A stretch of DNA of 63,442 bases from a virus: the IMG/VR virus record IMGVR_UViG_3300032241_001905, positions 1 to 63,442 of that record; one strand, given 5' to 3'. Below the pieces are notes generated by a model. The model searched no databases, was not told where the DNA came from, and saw only the letters and a list, made by a program, of their open reading frames with translations. Numbering within the stretch: the stretch's first letter is position 1; every line of letters begins with the position of its first letter. Positions 42,244 through 49,696 of the stretch are shown in pieces. The translations under genes and the position numbers were made by a program.

Positions 42244-42274
42244 TTTATTTGGCAAAATAAAGATAGTATATTAA
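42244..42274 (+). promoter_or_regulatory. Probable host-type promoter of 42304 gene
   Basis: TTTA (42244-42247), 19-nt spacer and TATATTAA (42267-42274). The spacer holds AAATAAAGAT at the same distance from both boxes as in the promoter at 31169, which makes chance similarity less likely. Confidence 0.5.
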
Positions 42275-42303
42275 ATCATTGTAATCAAAAACCAAATATA
42301 GTC

Positions 42304-42540
42304 ATGAGTTATCAAACTAAAGTTCGTGCAAACAACTTAAACAAAACAGCAAAATTAGCATTTTACAAAGCTCGCAATCGTCAAGGCGATACAGCTCGTT
42401 TAGCTGAGGCTACAGGATTTACAACTCGTTTTGTAAATTATGTATTAGCTGATGAAAGAAATGTTAATGATGTATTAGCAAACGCGATGTACAATATTGC
42501 TCGTCGTAGAACTAAAAACAGTGAATTAGCAAAAGCCTAA
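42304..42540 (+). CDS. Small basic HTH-like protein, 78 aa
   Basis: SYQTKVRANNLNKTAKLAFY is a basic N-terminal helix. GDTARLAEATGFTTRFVNYV has the spacing of a helix-turn-helix (helix, GF turn, recognition helix), followed by an Arg-rich end (NIARRRTKNSELAKA). It could be a DNA-binding regulator. It is preceded by a host-type promoter and followed by the strongest terminator of the window, so it forms a separate one-gene unit. Function is inferred. Confidence 0.6.
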   Translation: MSYQTKVRANNLNKTAKLAFYKARNRQGDTARLAEATGFTTRFVNYVLADERNVNDVLANAMYNIARRRTKNSELAKA

Positions 42541-42557
42541 TTCTATACCCCAACCCT

Positions 42558-42586
42558 AAGATCCTGTCGAAAGGCAGGATCTTTTT
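42558..42586 (+). terminator. Rho-independent terminator
   Basis: AAGATCCTG (42558-42566) pairs exactly with CAGGATCTT (42575-42583), loop of eight bases, followed by T residues. It closes the single-gene unit at 42304. Confidence 0.85.
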
Positions 42587-42612
42587 CTTATCTTTAACAA
42601 AATAAAAAACAT

Positions 42613-42617
42613 GGAGG
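42613..42617 (+). promoter_or_regulatory. Rare strong Shine-Dalgarno site (GGAGG)
   Basis: GGAGG lies seven nt before ATG 42625. Almost no other gene in the window has such a site. The site is itself part of a six-codon frame (ATG 42611 to TGA) whose stop overlaps the start codon. Confidence 0.55.
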
Positions 42618-42624
42618 AAAAACT

Positions 42625-42873
42625 ATGAAGTGTTTAAAAAGTTCAAAAACAGGAGAAATTATCAGAGTATCTGATGAACAAGCTAACAAAGCTACAAGTG
42701 AATGGAAATTTGTACCTAAATCAGAATGGAAAGCTTTACGTGCACCAGTCTCAGAAAAGCAATTAGTAGAAACAGAAGCTAAAGCTGAAACAATTAGCAA
42801 GAAAGCTCTACGTCGTTCTAAGTTAAAAGAAAAACAGCGTCCTGCTGAATCAACTGATAAAATTTTAAAGTAA
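42625..42873 (+). CDS. Small basic protein with SD site, 82 aa
   Basis: It begins MKCLKSSKTGEIIRVSDEQA, and TSEWKFVPKSEWKALR follows. The C-terminal half is charged (SKKALRRSKLKEKQRPAEST) and could bind nucleic acid. No family is recognised. The strong Shine-Dalgarno site is unusual for this host group, in which SD use is rare and mostly seen for special genes. The stop overlaps the next start (TAATGA). Confidence 0.6.
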   Translation: MKCLKSSKTGEIIRVSDEQANKATSEWKFVPKSEWKALRAPVSEKQLVETEAKAETISKKALRRSKLKEKQRPAESTDKILK

Positions 42874-43067
42874 TGACTCAAGAAAAAATTAACACAATCT
42901 TTCAGAGTTCTTTAGGACAGCAATTAACTGAAATATTTGTAACTCCTGATGATGGGTGTTTTATAAGACTGAGGGAAGCTCAGAACCACTGTCGTGATGT
43001 TTTAAAACAAGGTGATGATGCTAGTAAGTATGAGATTACAATATGGTATAACGAAAATGAATTTTAA
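42873..43067 (+). CDS. Small unknown protein, 64 aa
   Basis: TQEKINTIFQSSLGQQLTEI, then TPDDGCFIRLREAQNHCRDV and a C-terminal DASKYEITIWYNENEF. It appears to be an alpha/beta unit with two Cys. It is coupled to the upstream gene by start/stop overlap and lies two bases before queE. No function can be assigned; adjacency to queE is the only clue. Confidence 0.6.
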   Translation: MTQEKINTIFQSSLGQQLTEIFVTPDDGCFIRLREAQNHCRDVLKQGDDASKYEITIWYNENEF

Positions 43068-43069
43068 TT

Positions 43070-43924
43070 ATGAGTAAAATAGATCCAAATAAATTACTTA
43101 TCTCATCTGACTTTTATACAGTACAGGGAGAAGGTATAAGTAGCGGTATTCCCGCTTACTTCGTTCGTTTAGGTATTTGTAACCTAACCTGCGGAATGTC
43201 TCGTGCATTTACTAACCAATTAGCTAAAGAGCAAAAATTAGAAGACGGAGAAATTTTCGTTGGTGATTTACATGCTGAAGGTAAGGCTACTTGGACTTGT
43301 GATTCTACAAGTCAATGGTTATGGAGAGGCGAAGATAAAGAATTTCAATATTTAATCAATCGTTGGAAAGAAGAAGGTGTATATGAAGATATCAAGAGTG
43401 GTTTAGTTCATATTATTTGGACTGGTGGTGAACCAACAATTAAAGGTCATCAAGAAGCAATTGTTAATTTCTGGAAATATTTTGAAAATAAAGTTAGTTG
43501 GTTAGACCATTATGATGATGAGTTTCTGGAGGCATTCAATGAAATAGAAACTAACGGTACTAACTATATTGAAGATGATTTATTTCATATGTTAGATCAA
43601 ATCAACTGCTCACCTAAATTAACTAATTCAGGTATGACAGAAAAACAACGTATTGTTCCTAAAGCAATTGAGCGTATTATGGAACATTCAAACTATCAAT
43701 TTAAGTTCGTTATCAGCACAGAAGATGATGTTAAGGAAATATTCCGCGACTTTGTTGAACCATTTAATATACCGCTTAAAAACGTTGTTTGTATGCCTGG
43801 TTTAGATGATGCTGCTAATTTTGAAGAACGTACTCGATTTGTAATGGAGATGGCTAAAAAATATAGATTTAGAGGATTAACGCGTTTGCACATTGCAGCG
43901 TGGAATAAAACATTAAACGTATAA
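43070..43924 (+). CDS. queE: 7-carboxy-7-deazaguanine synthase-like protein (QueE)
   Basis: A 284-residue protein. FYTVQGEGISSGIPAYFVRL is the classic QueE start, and HIIWTGGEPTIKG is the radical SAM GGEP motif. The cluster Cys are GICNLTCG (Cys37, Cys41) and WTCDST (Cys77). Normally the third Cys is three residues after the second; here 35 residues intervene, an insertion between Cys 2 and 3. Known reaction: CPH4 to CDG. ETNGTNYIEDD and CSPKLTNSG are the usual substrate and Mg regions. It stands between small unknown genes and two tiny membrane peptides. Confidence 0.88.
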   Translation: MSKIDPNKLLISSDFYTVQGEGISSGIPAYFVRLGICNLTCGMSRAFTNQLAKEQKLEDGEIFVGDLHAEGKATWTCDSTSQWLWRGEDKEFQYLINRWKEEGVYEDIKSGLVHIIWTGGEPTIKGHQEAIVNFWKYFENKVSWLDHYDDEFLEAFNEIETNGTNYIEDDLFHMLDQINCSPKLTNSGMTEKQRIVPKAIERIMEHSNYQFKFVISTEDDVKEIFRDFVEPFNIPLKNVVCMPGLDDAANFEERTRFVMEMAKKYRFRGLTRLHIAAWNKTLNV

Positions 43925-43927
43925 TAT

Positions 43928-44050
43928 ATGTTAGAAAATACACTTTTAGTACTTATAGTGGTTATAATGCCATTATGCTTAATATTTGCAATTAGATATT
44001 TTAAAAAATGGGATAAAGAAACATTTATAGAAGATGAAAGTGAAAAATAA
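43928..44050 (+). CDS. Small single-span membrane protein, 40 aa
   Basis: LENTLLVLIVVIMPLCLIFA is a membrane-spanning helix, followed by a basic then acidic tail (IRYFKKWDKETFIEDESEK). It lies three bases after queE. No holin or antiholin family is recognised, though the size and shape are compatible with a small inner-membrane effector. The end overlaps the next tiny frame. Confidence 0.5.
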   Translation: MLENTLLVLIVVIMPLCLIFAIRYFKKWDKETFIEDESEK

Positions 44051-44126
44051 AGATATAATATTGGTAATAATATCTACTATTTTAGGATTCTTCTTAGCAT
44101 CTTTAATGGTAAGATTTGGACTTTAA
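44034..44126 (+). CDS. Tiny membrane peptide, 30 aa
   Basis: Start ATG 44034 lies inside the preceding small gene. KVKNKDIILVIISTILGFFL and ASLMVRFGL form a positively charged start plus one membrane span. Two overlapping membrane peptides in a row suggest real genes rather than noise, but support is only by sequence shape. Confidence 0.4.
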   Translation: MKVKNKDIILVIISTILGFFLASLMVRFGL

Positions 44127-44172
44127 TTGAAATTTTATTAAATTTAACAATAAAATAGAAATAAACTAATAA

Positions 44173-44901
44173 ATGGAAAACAAACGCAGACAAACAACAA
44201 ATCTTGAGACACTAGAATTAGCAAAAGCAGGTTTTGCAAATGGTATATCCCAACAACTAAAATCACTAATTGAAGATGGTTATCATCGTTCATTAACTGA
44301 TGATGAAAAATGGGGTATAGTAAAAAATGCAGAAGAAGCATATGGTAAATTTCTAGATGCTTTAGGTGTAGATTGGAGAAATGACCCAAACAGTATGGAA
44401 ACACCTCGTCGTGTAGCTAAAAAACTAGTATTCGATATGTGGGCTGGTAGATATAATTTACCTACTGATATTACTTCATTCCCTAGTGATGGATATAATG
44501 GTATAATTTTAGAAAAAGATATACCTGTGGTGAGTATGTGCTCACATCATCATGAAACTATACTAGGTAAAGTACATATTGCATACGTGCCTAGCAAAGA
44601 TGGAAAAGTTATTGGCTTGAGTAAACTAAATAGAATAGTTGAACACTTTGCTAGACGAGGAGCAATCCAAGAACAGCTTACGATGGCCATTCATAATGCT
44701 TTGGATAAAATAATAGAAGGCAACGAAGGTATCATGGTAATGATGCAAGCTACTCATAACTGTGTATCATGCAGAGGTATTAAACACATGGGAGCCAGTA
44801 TGATTACTAGTGAAGTATCTGGTGTATTTGCTGATCATACCAAAACTGCTAAACAAGAGGTAATGAGCATGATAGGGTATAAAATGGATGCTTATAGATA
44901 A
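44173..44901 (+). CDS. folE: GTP cyclohydrolase I (FolE)
   Basis: A 242-residue protein. VVSMCSHHHETILGKVHIAY holds zinc ligands Cys123 and His126, and MQATHNCVSCRGIKHMG the third ligand Cys197. VIGLSKLNRIVEHFARR and QEQLTMAIHNAL are standard. Known reaction: GTP to 7,8-dihydroneopterin triphosphate, the first step of both folate and 7-deazaguanine routes. With QueD, QueE, QueC and the DpdA-like gene, the deazaguanine route is the likely use. Length is near the family norm (about 222). Confidence 0.95.
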   Translation: MENKRRQTTNLETLELAKAGFANGISQQLKSLIEDGYHRSLTDDEKWGIVKNAEEAYGKFLDALGVDWRNDPNSMETPRRVAKKLVFDMWAGRYNLPTDITSFPSDGYNGIILEKDIPVVSMCSHHHETILGKVHIAYVPSKDGKVIGLSKLNRIVEHFARRGAIQEQLTMAIHNALDKIIEGNEGIMVMMQATHNCVSCRGIKHMGASMITSEVSGVFADHTKTAKQEVMSMIGYKMDAYR

Positions 44902-45009
44902 GAAACACTAAGAAGTGGTAATAAGGTCGATTAAAATAAGTAAACGAAAGATGTTTGAATTTTTAAAACAAGAACAAGAATATAAATACATTAATAAAAA
45001 CTATTGGAA

Positions 45010-45537
45010 ATGTTAAACGCAAAACAAATTGTAGATGAAGATCTACTGTTATTAGAAAATACACAAGGAAAACCAGCTCAAGTTGGTTACGACTTATCAC
45101 TTAAAGCAATAAGTAAAATAGGTACTAGAATAGGATATAATATGTTTAACGAAGGTGCTATAGGTAAAGTACTAAAAGATAAAACAATATTAACTAAATA
45201 TACTCCTAAAGATACTGTAATGTTAGATGGTGTTGAAGGTTGGATGTTACCTGAAGGTGTTTATGATATTACATTTAATGAAGGTTGTAAAATACCTAGC
45301 AATCGTGTAGCATTTATTAAACAACGCTCATCTTTATACCGCAATGGAGCTATTATTAATAGCCCAGTATTTGATCCAGGATTTGAAACAGAAAATATGG
45401 GTACATTACTATATGTACACGAACCAATATTCATTGAAATTAATGCTCGTGTAGCACAAATTTACTTCCATGAATGTAATGGCGCCGATCTCTATAATGG
45501 GCAATGGCAAAATGATAAGCAAAGAGCTTCACTTTAA
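45010..45537 (+). CDS. dCTP deaminase/dUTPase-superfamily protein
   Basis: I use ATG 45010 (MLNAKQIVDEDLLLLEN), not the TTG two codons upstream; 175 residues. GYDLSLKAIS, AFIKQRSSLYRNGAIINSPV and DPGFETENMGTLLYVH are the superfamily motifs (the RSS motif and the D-x-G-F strand), with INARVAQIYFHEC near the end. Enzymes of this fold make dUMP or dUTP from dCTP, or hydrolyse dUTP. Which activity applies is not clear from sequence. It is placed between folE and the polymerase, followed by a strong terminator. Confidence 0.8.
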   Translation: MLNAKQIVDEDLLLLENTQGKPAQVGYDLSLKAISKIGTRIGYNMFNEGAIGKVLKDKTILTKYTPKDTVMLDGVEGWMLPEGVYDITFNEGCKIPSNRVAFIKQRSSLYRNGAIINSPVFDPGFETENMGTLLYVHEPIFIEINARVAQIYFHECNGADLYNGQWQNDKQRASL

Positions 45538-45541
45538 AAAT

Positions 45542-45563
45542 GTGGGAACTGCAAAGTTCCCAC
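45542..45563 (+). terminator. Terminator hairpin with GCAA tetraloop
   Basis: GTGGGAACT (45542-45550) pairs exactly with AGTTCCCAC (45555-45563) around a GCAA loop, four bases after the deaminase-like gene. The run of T is short (CTTATATTT). Confidence 0.8.
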
Positions 45564-45565
45564 CT

Positions 45566-45574
45566 TATATTTAA
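45566..45574 (+). promoter_or_regulatory. Promoter-like element 2 nt before polymerase ATG
   Basis: TATATTTAA directly follows the terminator and ends two bases before ATG 45577. It leaves almost no room for a leader. Confidence 0.45.
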
Positions 45575-45576
45575 GC

Positions 45577-48156
45577 ATGTATCAATCAATTTATTACGAT
45601 CGACCTACTTACACTTATTACTTACGTGATGATGAAAAAGGATGGTTAGATTTCAAATATACTCCTGAGTTATATAAAATAACACCTGATGGACCTTTAG
45701 AAACATTAGATGGTAAACGTGCTGCTCCTACAAGTAAGTACGAATGGAGAGATATTTCATTATATGAACAAGATGTTGATAAATGTACTCGTGTATTAAT
45801 TGATTTATTTAAGGATAGTGATGATGCTCCTATATACCACAATGTAGTTTATTTTGACATTGAGTGTGAAATTGGAGGAACATTAACATCTGAATATATT
45901 AAAACAGCACCTATGAAGATTACTTCAATTGCTGTTTATGATCAAACACTACAACAACACTATTGTTTAATTTTGGATGAAAAACAAGAATTAAAAAACA
46001 TAAGTGAAAATAATAGAAAGATTGTCCCATTTACTAATGAACGAAGTTTATTAGAAGGATTTTTAATATTATGGGAACGTATTGACCCAACTATTATTAC
46101 AGGATGGAATAGTGGATTCTTCGATGTACCTTACTTATATTATAGATTATGTAATGTATTAGGTAAAGAGGAAGCATCTAGATTATCTCCAATACGTAAA
46201 TTGAATTTTACTGAATGGGATACTTCTCAACCAATTGAGTTGGGAGGTATTAACCATTTGGATTATATGTTGTTATTTAAGAAGTTTATTGTAAAACAAG
46301 AACCATCTTATAAATTAAACGATATAGGAGAGAAATACGTTAAATTAGGTAAAGTAGAATATGAAGGATCATTAGATAAATTATTTAAGGAAGATGTAAA
46401 TAAGTTTATTGATTATAATATTCGTGACGTTGAAATTATTATTGCACTAGAAAAGAAACTTAAATTTATAGAATTAACAGTTGCAATTTGTCATTTATGT
46501 CATGTGCCTTATGAACAAATTTATTTATCAACTGTATTAAATGATGGAGCTATATTAACATACCTAAAACGTCAAGGTATAGTTTCACCAAACAAACCAA
46601 CTACAATTAACCCTTCACTTAAAGAAAGTAATAATGATGAATACGCAGGTGGGTATTTAAAAGATCCAACACCTGGTCTTTATGAATGGGTTATTGACTT
46701 GGACTTTACATCGCTTTATCCGTCCATTATTCGTTCTTTAAATATTGGAATTGAAACGCTTATAGGTAGAATAGTTAATAGTGGTAAGTACGATAACCAA
46801 TGGACTTATGCTGAGTTAAAAGAAATGAATCCTGATGATTTAGTAGTAATTGAGCGTTTAAAACCTGATTTTACAACAGTTAGAACACAAGTTGCTGTAA
46901 GCAAAATAATTCAAATGATTGAATCAAATCAATGGATTACTGCTGCTTCTGGAGCTATATTTCAAACAGATAGATCATCAGTAGTTTGTGATGTATTAAC
47001 TGACTGGTTTAATAAACGTGTTGAATATAAAAATTTAATGAAAACAGCTAAAAAAGCTGGTGATCATGTTAAAACTGAATTTTACGATAGACGACAACAC
47101 GCTTATAAAATTAAATTGAATGATGTTTATGGCTGTTATGCAATTAATGGATGGCGCTATACTGATGGACATAAAATTATTTCATCTGCTATTACATTAA
47201 CAGGTCAACGTGTAACACAAGAATCAATTAAGTTTGTAAATAAATGGATGAATAAAAAGTTAAATACAATAGATAAAGACTATGTTGTAACTTCAGATAC
47301 TGACTCATTATTTATTCAAGTTAAAGATTTATTATTAGCTAAAGGCGTTGATATTAATAATAAGGAAGAATGCGTTAAAGCTATATTAGAAACTGCTACT
47401 GAGGTACAAAAAGCAGCGAATGAAAATATATCTCAATTTGCTAAAACTGCTTTTAATTTAAATGATAGACAACATTATTTTGAATTAAAGCAAGAGGTAG
47501 TTATTGAGAGAGGATATTTTGCTGGTAAGAGACGTTATGCAATGTTAATTGTAAATAAGGAAGGTGTACCTGTAGAAGAAATGATAATGATGGGACTTGA
47601 TTTGATGAAATCAAATATGCCTCCATTGTATAAGAAATTTGGACAAGGTTTATTAACAGAAATTATGTCTGGTAAACCTAAACCAGAAATAGACAAACGC
47701 ATAGTAGATTTTAAGAAATCATTAGATCAATTACCTTGGATAGATTTAGCCAAACCAACAGGAGTAAAACAAATTAACTCATATATTGCTAAACGTCCAT
47801 CGCCTGGTGAAATATTTAGTGAATTTAAATTAAAAGCACCTATTAATACTAAAGCCGCTGTTTACTATAATGACTTACTTAAGTTTAAAAGAGCAGGTAA
47901 ACAGTATTCTCAATTTACAGAAGGTGATAAAATAAAGTACGTATCTTTAAAACCAAATCCATTTAATATTGATGTAATAGGTTTCAATGGTTTTAACGAT
48001 CCTGATTTTATTATTGAATTTATAGATAAATACGTTGATAGAGAAGATGCATTTAACTCTGTATTACTAAATAAATTAACAGGTGTATATGAAGATTTAG
48101 GCTGGGACTTTCCAGTATTAAATGAAAAAATAAATAGATTCTTTAAGTTTGGGTAA
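45577..48156 (+). CDS. Family B DNA polymerase (gp43-like)
   Basis: An 859-residue protein, close to T4 gp43 (898). The exonuclease motifs are VVYFDIECEIGG (Asp94, Glu96), ITGWNSGFFDVPYL and YNIRDVEIIIAL. The polymerase motifs are VIDLDFTSLYPSIIRSL (motif A, Asp376), KIKLNDVYGCYAING (motif B) and VTSDTDSLFIQ (motif C, Asp574 and Asp576). It is the replicative polymerase with proofreading. The C-terminus ends KINRFFKFG, resembling a clamp-binding tail. The clamp gene follows. Confidence 0.97.
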   Translation: MYQSIYYDRPTYTYYLRDDEKGWLDFKYTPELYKITPDGPLETLDGKRAAPTSKYEWRDISLYEQDVDKCTRVLIDLFKDSDDAPIYHNVVYFDIECEIGGTLTSEYIKTAPMKITSIAVYDQTLQQHYCLILDEKQELKNISENNRKIVPFTNERSLLEGFLILWERIDPTIITGWNSGFFDVPYLYYRLCNVLGKEEASRLSPIRKLNFTEWDTSQPIELGGINHLDYMLLFKKFIVKQEPSYKLNDIGEKYVKLGKVEYEGSLDKLFKEDVNKFIDYNIRDVEIIIALEKKLKFIELTVAICHLCHVPYEQIYLSTVLNDGAILTYLKRQGIVSPNKPTTINPSLKESNNDEYAGGYLKDPTPGLYEWVIDLDFTSLYPSIIRSLNIGIETLIGRIVNSGKYDNQWTYAELKEMNPDDLVVIERLKPDFTTVRTQVAVSKIIQMIESNQWITAASGAIFQTDRSSVVCDVLTDWFNKRVEYKNLMKTAKKAGDHVKTEFYDRRQHAYKIKLNDVYGCYAINGWRYTDGHKIISSAITLTGQRVTQESIKFVNKWMNKKLNTIDKDYVVTSDTDSLFIQVKDLLLAKGVDINNKEECVKAILETATEVQKAANENISQFAKTAFNLNDRQHYFELKQEVVIERGYFAGKRRYAMLIVNKEGVPVEEMIMMGLDLMKSNMPPLYKKFGQGLLTEIMSGKPKPEIDKRIVDFKKSLDQLPWIDLAKPTGVKQINSYIAKRPSPGEIFSEFKLKAPINTKAAVYYNDLLKFKRAGKQYSQFTEGDKIKYVSLKPNPFNIDVIGFNGFNDPDFIIEFIDKYVDREDAFNSVLLNKLTGVYEDLGWDFPVLNEKINRFFKFG

Positions 48157-48171
48157 TCATAATAAAAAATA

Positions 48172-48180
48172 TATATTTAC
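48172..48180 (+). promoter_or_regulatory. Promoter-like element 3 nt before clamp ATG
   Basis: TATATTTAC in the 27-nt gap between polymerase and clamp genes, ending three bases before ATG 48184. Confidence 0.4.
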
Positions 48181-48183
48181 AAT

Positions 48184-48909
48184 ATGAAAAAGTTATACGT
48201 AGAAGACGTCATTGAAAAATATCACTTAGGTGGTTTAGTTGAACGTGTTAAAATAACAGTTAGTGATAAAGTATTAACTACTAAGTTCTTAGCTAATAAG
48301 AAAAATCTAGTAGGTACTATTACTGCTCCTAACATAGAATTAGAAGATTGCGAATTTGGTGTATATGACACTACTCAACTACTTAAATTAATTGGTATTA
48401 CAGATCACTTTATTATATTAGGAGTTGACAAGAGAGGTAAAGTAGCCAACAAGTTACTAATTTCAGATAACGAATTTAATTTAGAATATATTTTAGCAGA
48501 TGTAATGTTAACACCATCAGTACCTAGTATTGATGAACCAGAATATGACATGGTAGCTGATGTAGATGATGATTTTGTATCACGTTTTCTAAAAGCATCA
48601 AAAGCATTAAGCACAGACGTGTTTATTGTTGAACAATCAAAAGATGTTGAAGATGAACAAGCAATTAAATTTACATTAGGTGGTACCGAAAATTACACTA
48701 ATAAAATTAACTTCACATTAAAAACACTAATACACGGCAAACCAGGTAAAATTACTAAGTTCCCATTAGAAGAATTTAACGAAATATTAGCAGCAAATAA
48801 AGAATTCAAAGCAGGTAAATTAAGCATTAGTGTAGATGGATTATTAAAGATTGAATTTGCTAATGAAGAAGGCGTTATAGTTAGCTATATATTAGTTGGA
48901 AAAGAATAA
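48184..48909 (+). CDS. Sliding clamp (gp45-like)
   Basis: A 241-residue protein (T4 gp45 is 228). EFGVYDTTQLLKLIGI and DDDFVSRFLKASKALSTDVF match the two structural repeats of the phage clamp, and LLKIEFANEEGVIVSYIL is the last beta-sheet. It forms a trimeric ring that tethers the polymerase. It sits directly behind the polymerase gene, with its clamp loader genes 4-6 kb further on. A small hairpin follows the stop. Confidence 0.85.
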   Translation: MKKLYVEDVIEKYHLGGLVERVKITVSDKVLTTKFLANKKNLVGTITAPNIELEDCEFGVYDTTQLLKLIGITDHFIILGVDKRGKVANKLLISDNEFNLEYILADVMLTPSVPSIDEPEYDMVADVDDDFVSRFLKASKALSTDVFIVEQSKDVEDEQAIKFTLGGTENYTNKINFTLKTLIHGKPGKITKFPLEEFNEILAANKEFKAGKLSISVDGLLKIEFANEEGVIVSYILVGKE

Positions 48910-48910
48910 A

Positions 48911-48924
48911 CCTCCCGAAGGAGG
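48911..48924 (+). terminator. Short hairpin after clamp gene
   Basis: CCTCC (48911-48915) and GGAGG (48920-48924) enclose CGAA. No T run follows, so termination may be weak. The next 120 bases hold no gene. Confidence 0.5.
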
Positions 48925-48981
48925 CTTCGTGTGGAGATATAAATAACCATATATGTATATACGACATAACAACAGATACAT

Positions 48982-48991
48982 GACAGGTCTC
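48982..48991 (+). repeat. 10-bp inverted repeat flanking hsp20, left copy
   Basis: GACAGGTCTC here is the exact reverse complement of GAGACCTGTC at 49661-49670. It lies in the 136-nt gene-free leader upstream of hsp20, which also contains ATATATGTATATA and a TACCTTAG (49016-49023) that could be a -7 box. Confidence 0.4.
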
Positions 48992-49045
48992 ACGTTATGA
49001 CATTAATAAACCGCTTACCTTAGGGGAGCACAAAAACATAAAAAC

Positions 49046-49648
49046 ATGAACAACAGCAACAGCGTGTTCGTAGTTACCGAAGGCTTATCGCTTACAAGTG
49101 GTACTACAGGAACAGCAACATTCACAACAGGTATTTCAACACCCACTATATACAATGGTGGATTTGTAGCAAGTAATATAGGCACAACAACCCTAGCTAC
49201 ATTAGAGTACAGACAACCAACTTACAACGACTTTTGGAAATTTGATGAAGAATTTGATCTTCTTTGGAAATCATTCTTCGATCCAAATGCACTTTACAGA
49301 CCAATCAAAGAAAAAGCAGTATCTCACCCTTGCGATATCCAAGAAACGGATAACGGCCTACGCATTGAAATTGCAGCAGTAGGATTAGATAAGGAAGATC
49401 TTGACATTATTACCGATTCAGAAACACTTCGTGTTGCATATCGCAAACCAACGAGTGAAGAGGAAGAGGAAAAAAATGAATACAGATATTTCCAACGCTC
49501 AATTAAGAAAGCAAGTTTTGATATCGCTTGGAAAATTTCAAGCAAATTCGATTTAGCTAAATTAGAGGCTAAATTAGATAAAGGATTATTAACTTTAGAC
49601 GTACCATTTGCTAAAGAAAATAAACCTAAGAAAGTTACAATTAAATAG
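49046..49648 (+). CDS. Small heat shock protein (Hsp20)
   Basis: A 200-residue protein. Residues about 92-195 form the alpha-crystallin domain: CDIQETDNGLRIEIAAVGLD (strands 2-4), DSETLRVAYRKP, FQRSIKKASFDIAWKIS and AKLEAKLDKGLLTLDVPFAK, ending KKVTIK as the C-terminal I-x-I-like anchor. The first 60 residues are Thr/Ser/Gly-rich (TSGTTGTATFTTGISTPTIY), unlike usual Hsp20 N-termini. It holds unfolding proteins for refolding. It is followed by groES and groEL in the order expected of one chaperone module. Confidence 0.92.
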   Translation: MNNSNSVFVVTEGLSLTSGTTGTATFTTGISTPTIYNGGFVASNIGTTTLATLEYRQPTYNDFWKFDEEFDLLWKSFFDPNALYRPIKEKAVSHPCDIQETDNGLRIEIAAVGLDKEDLDIITDSETLRVAYRKPTSEEEEEKNEYRYFQRSIKKASFDIAWKISSKFDLAKLEAKLDKGLLTLDVPFAKENKPKKVTIK

Positions 49649-49649
49649 T

Positions 49650-49680
49650 TTTGAAATTAAGAGACCTGTCCGTATCTTCA
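49650..49680 (+). promoter_or_regulatory. Bacteroidota-type promoter of groES
   Basis: TTTG (49650-49653), 19-nt spacer, TATCTTCA (49673-49680): same boxes and spacing as at 31169-31199. The right copy of the 10-bp inverted repeat (49661-49670) lies inside the spacer. ATG is 16 nt downstream. Confidence 0.7.
49661..49670 (+). repeat. 10-bp inverted repeat flanking hsp20, right copy
   Basis: GAGACCTGTC, exact reverse complement of 48982-48991, lying between the -33 and -7 boxes of the groES promoter. It could be a regulator site shared by the chaperone genes. Confidence 0.4.
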
Positions 49681-49696
49681 CTAAATAAACTTTAAT

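Noticed and set aside
44951-45016. 21-codon frame before the dCTP deaminase-like gene
   Set aside because: Very short, overlaps the real start, and reads like AT-rich leader sequence. Kept only as a note.
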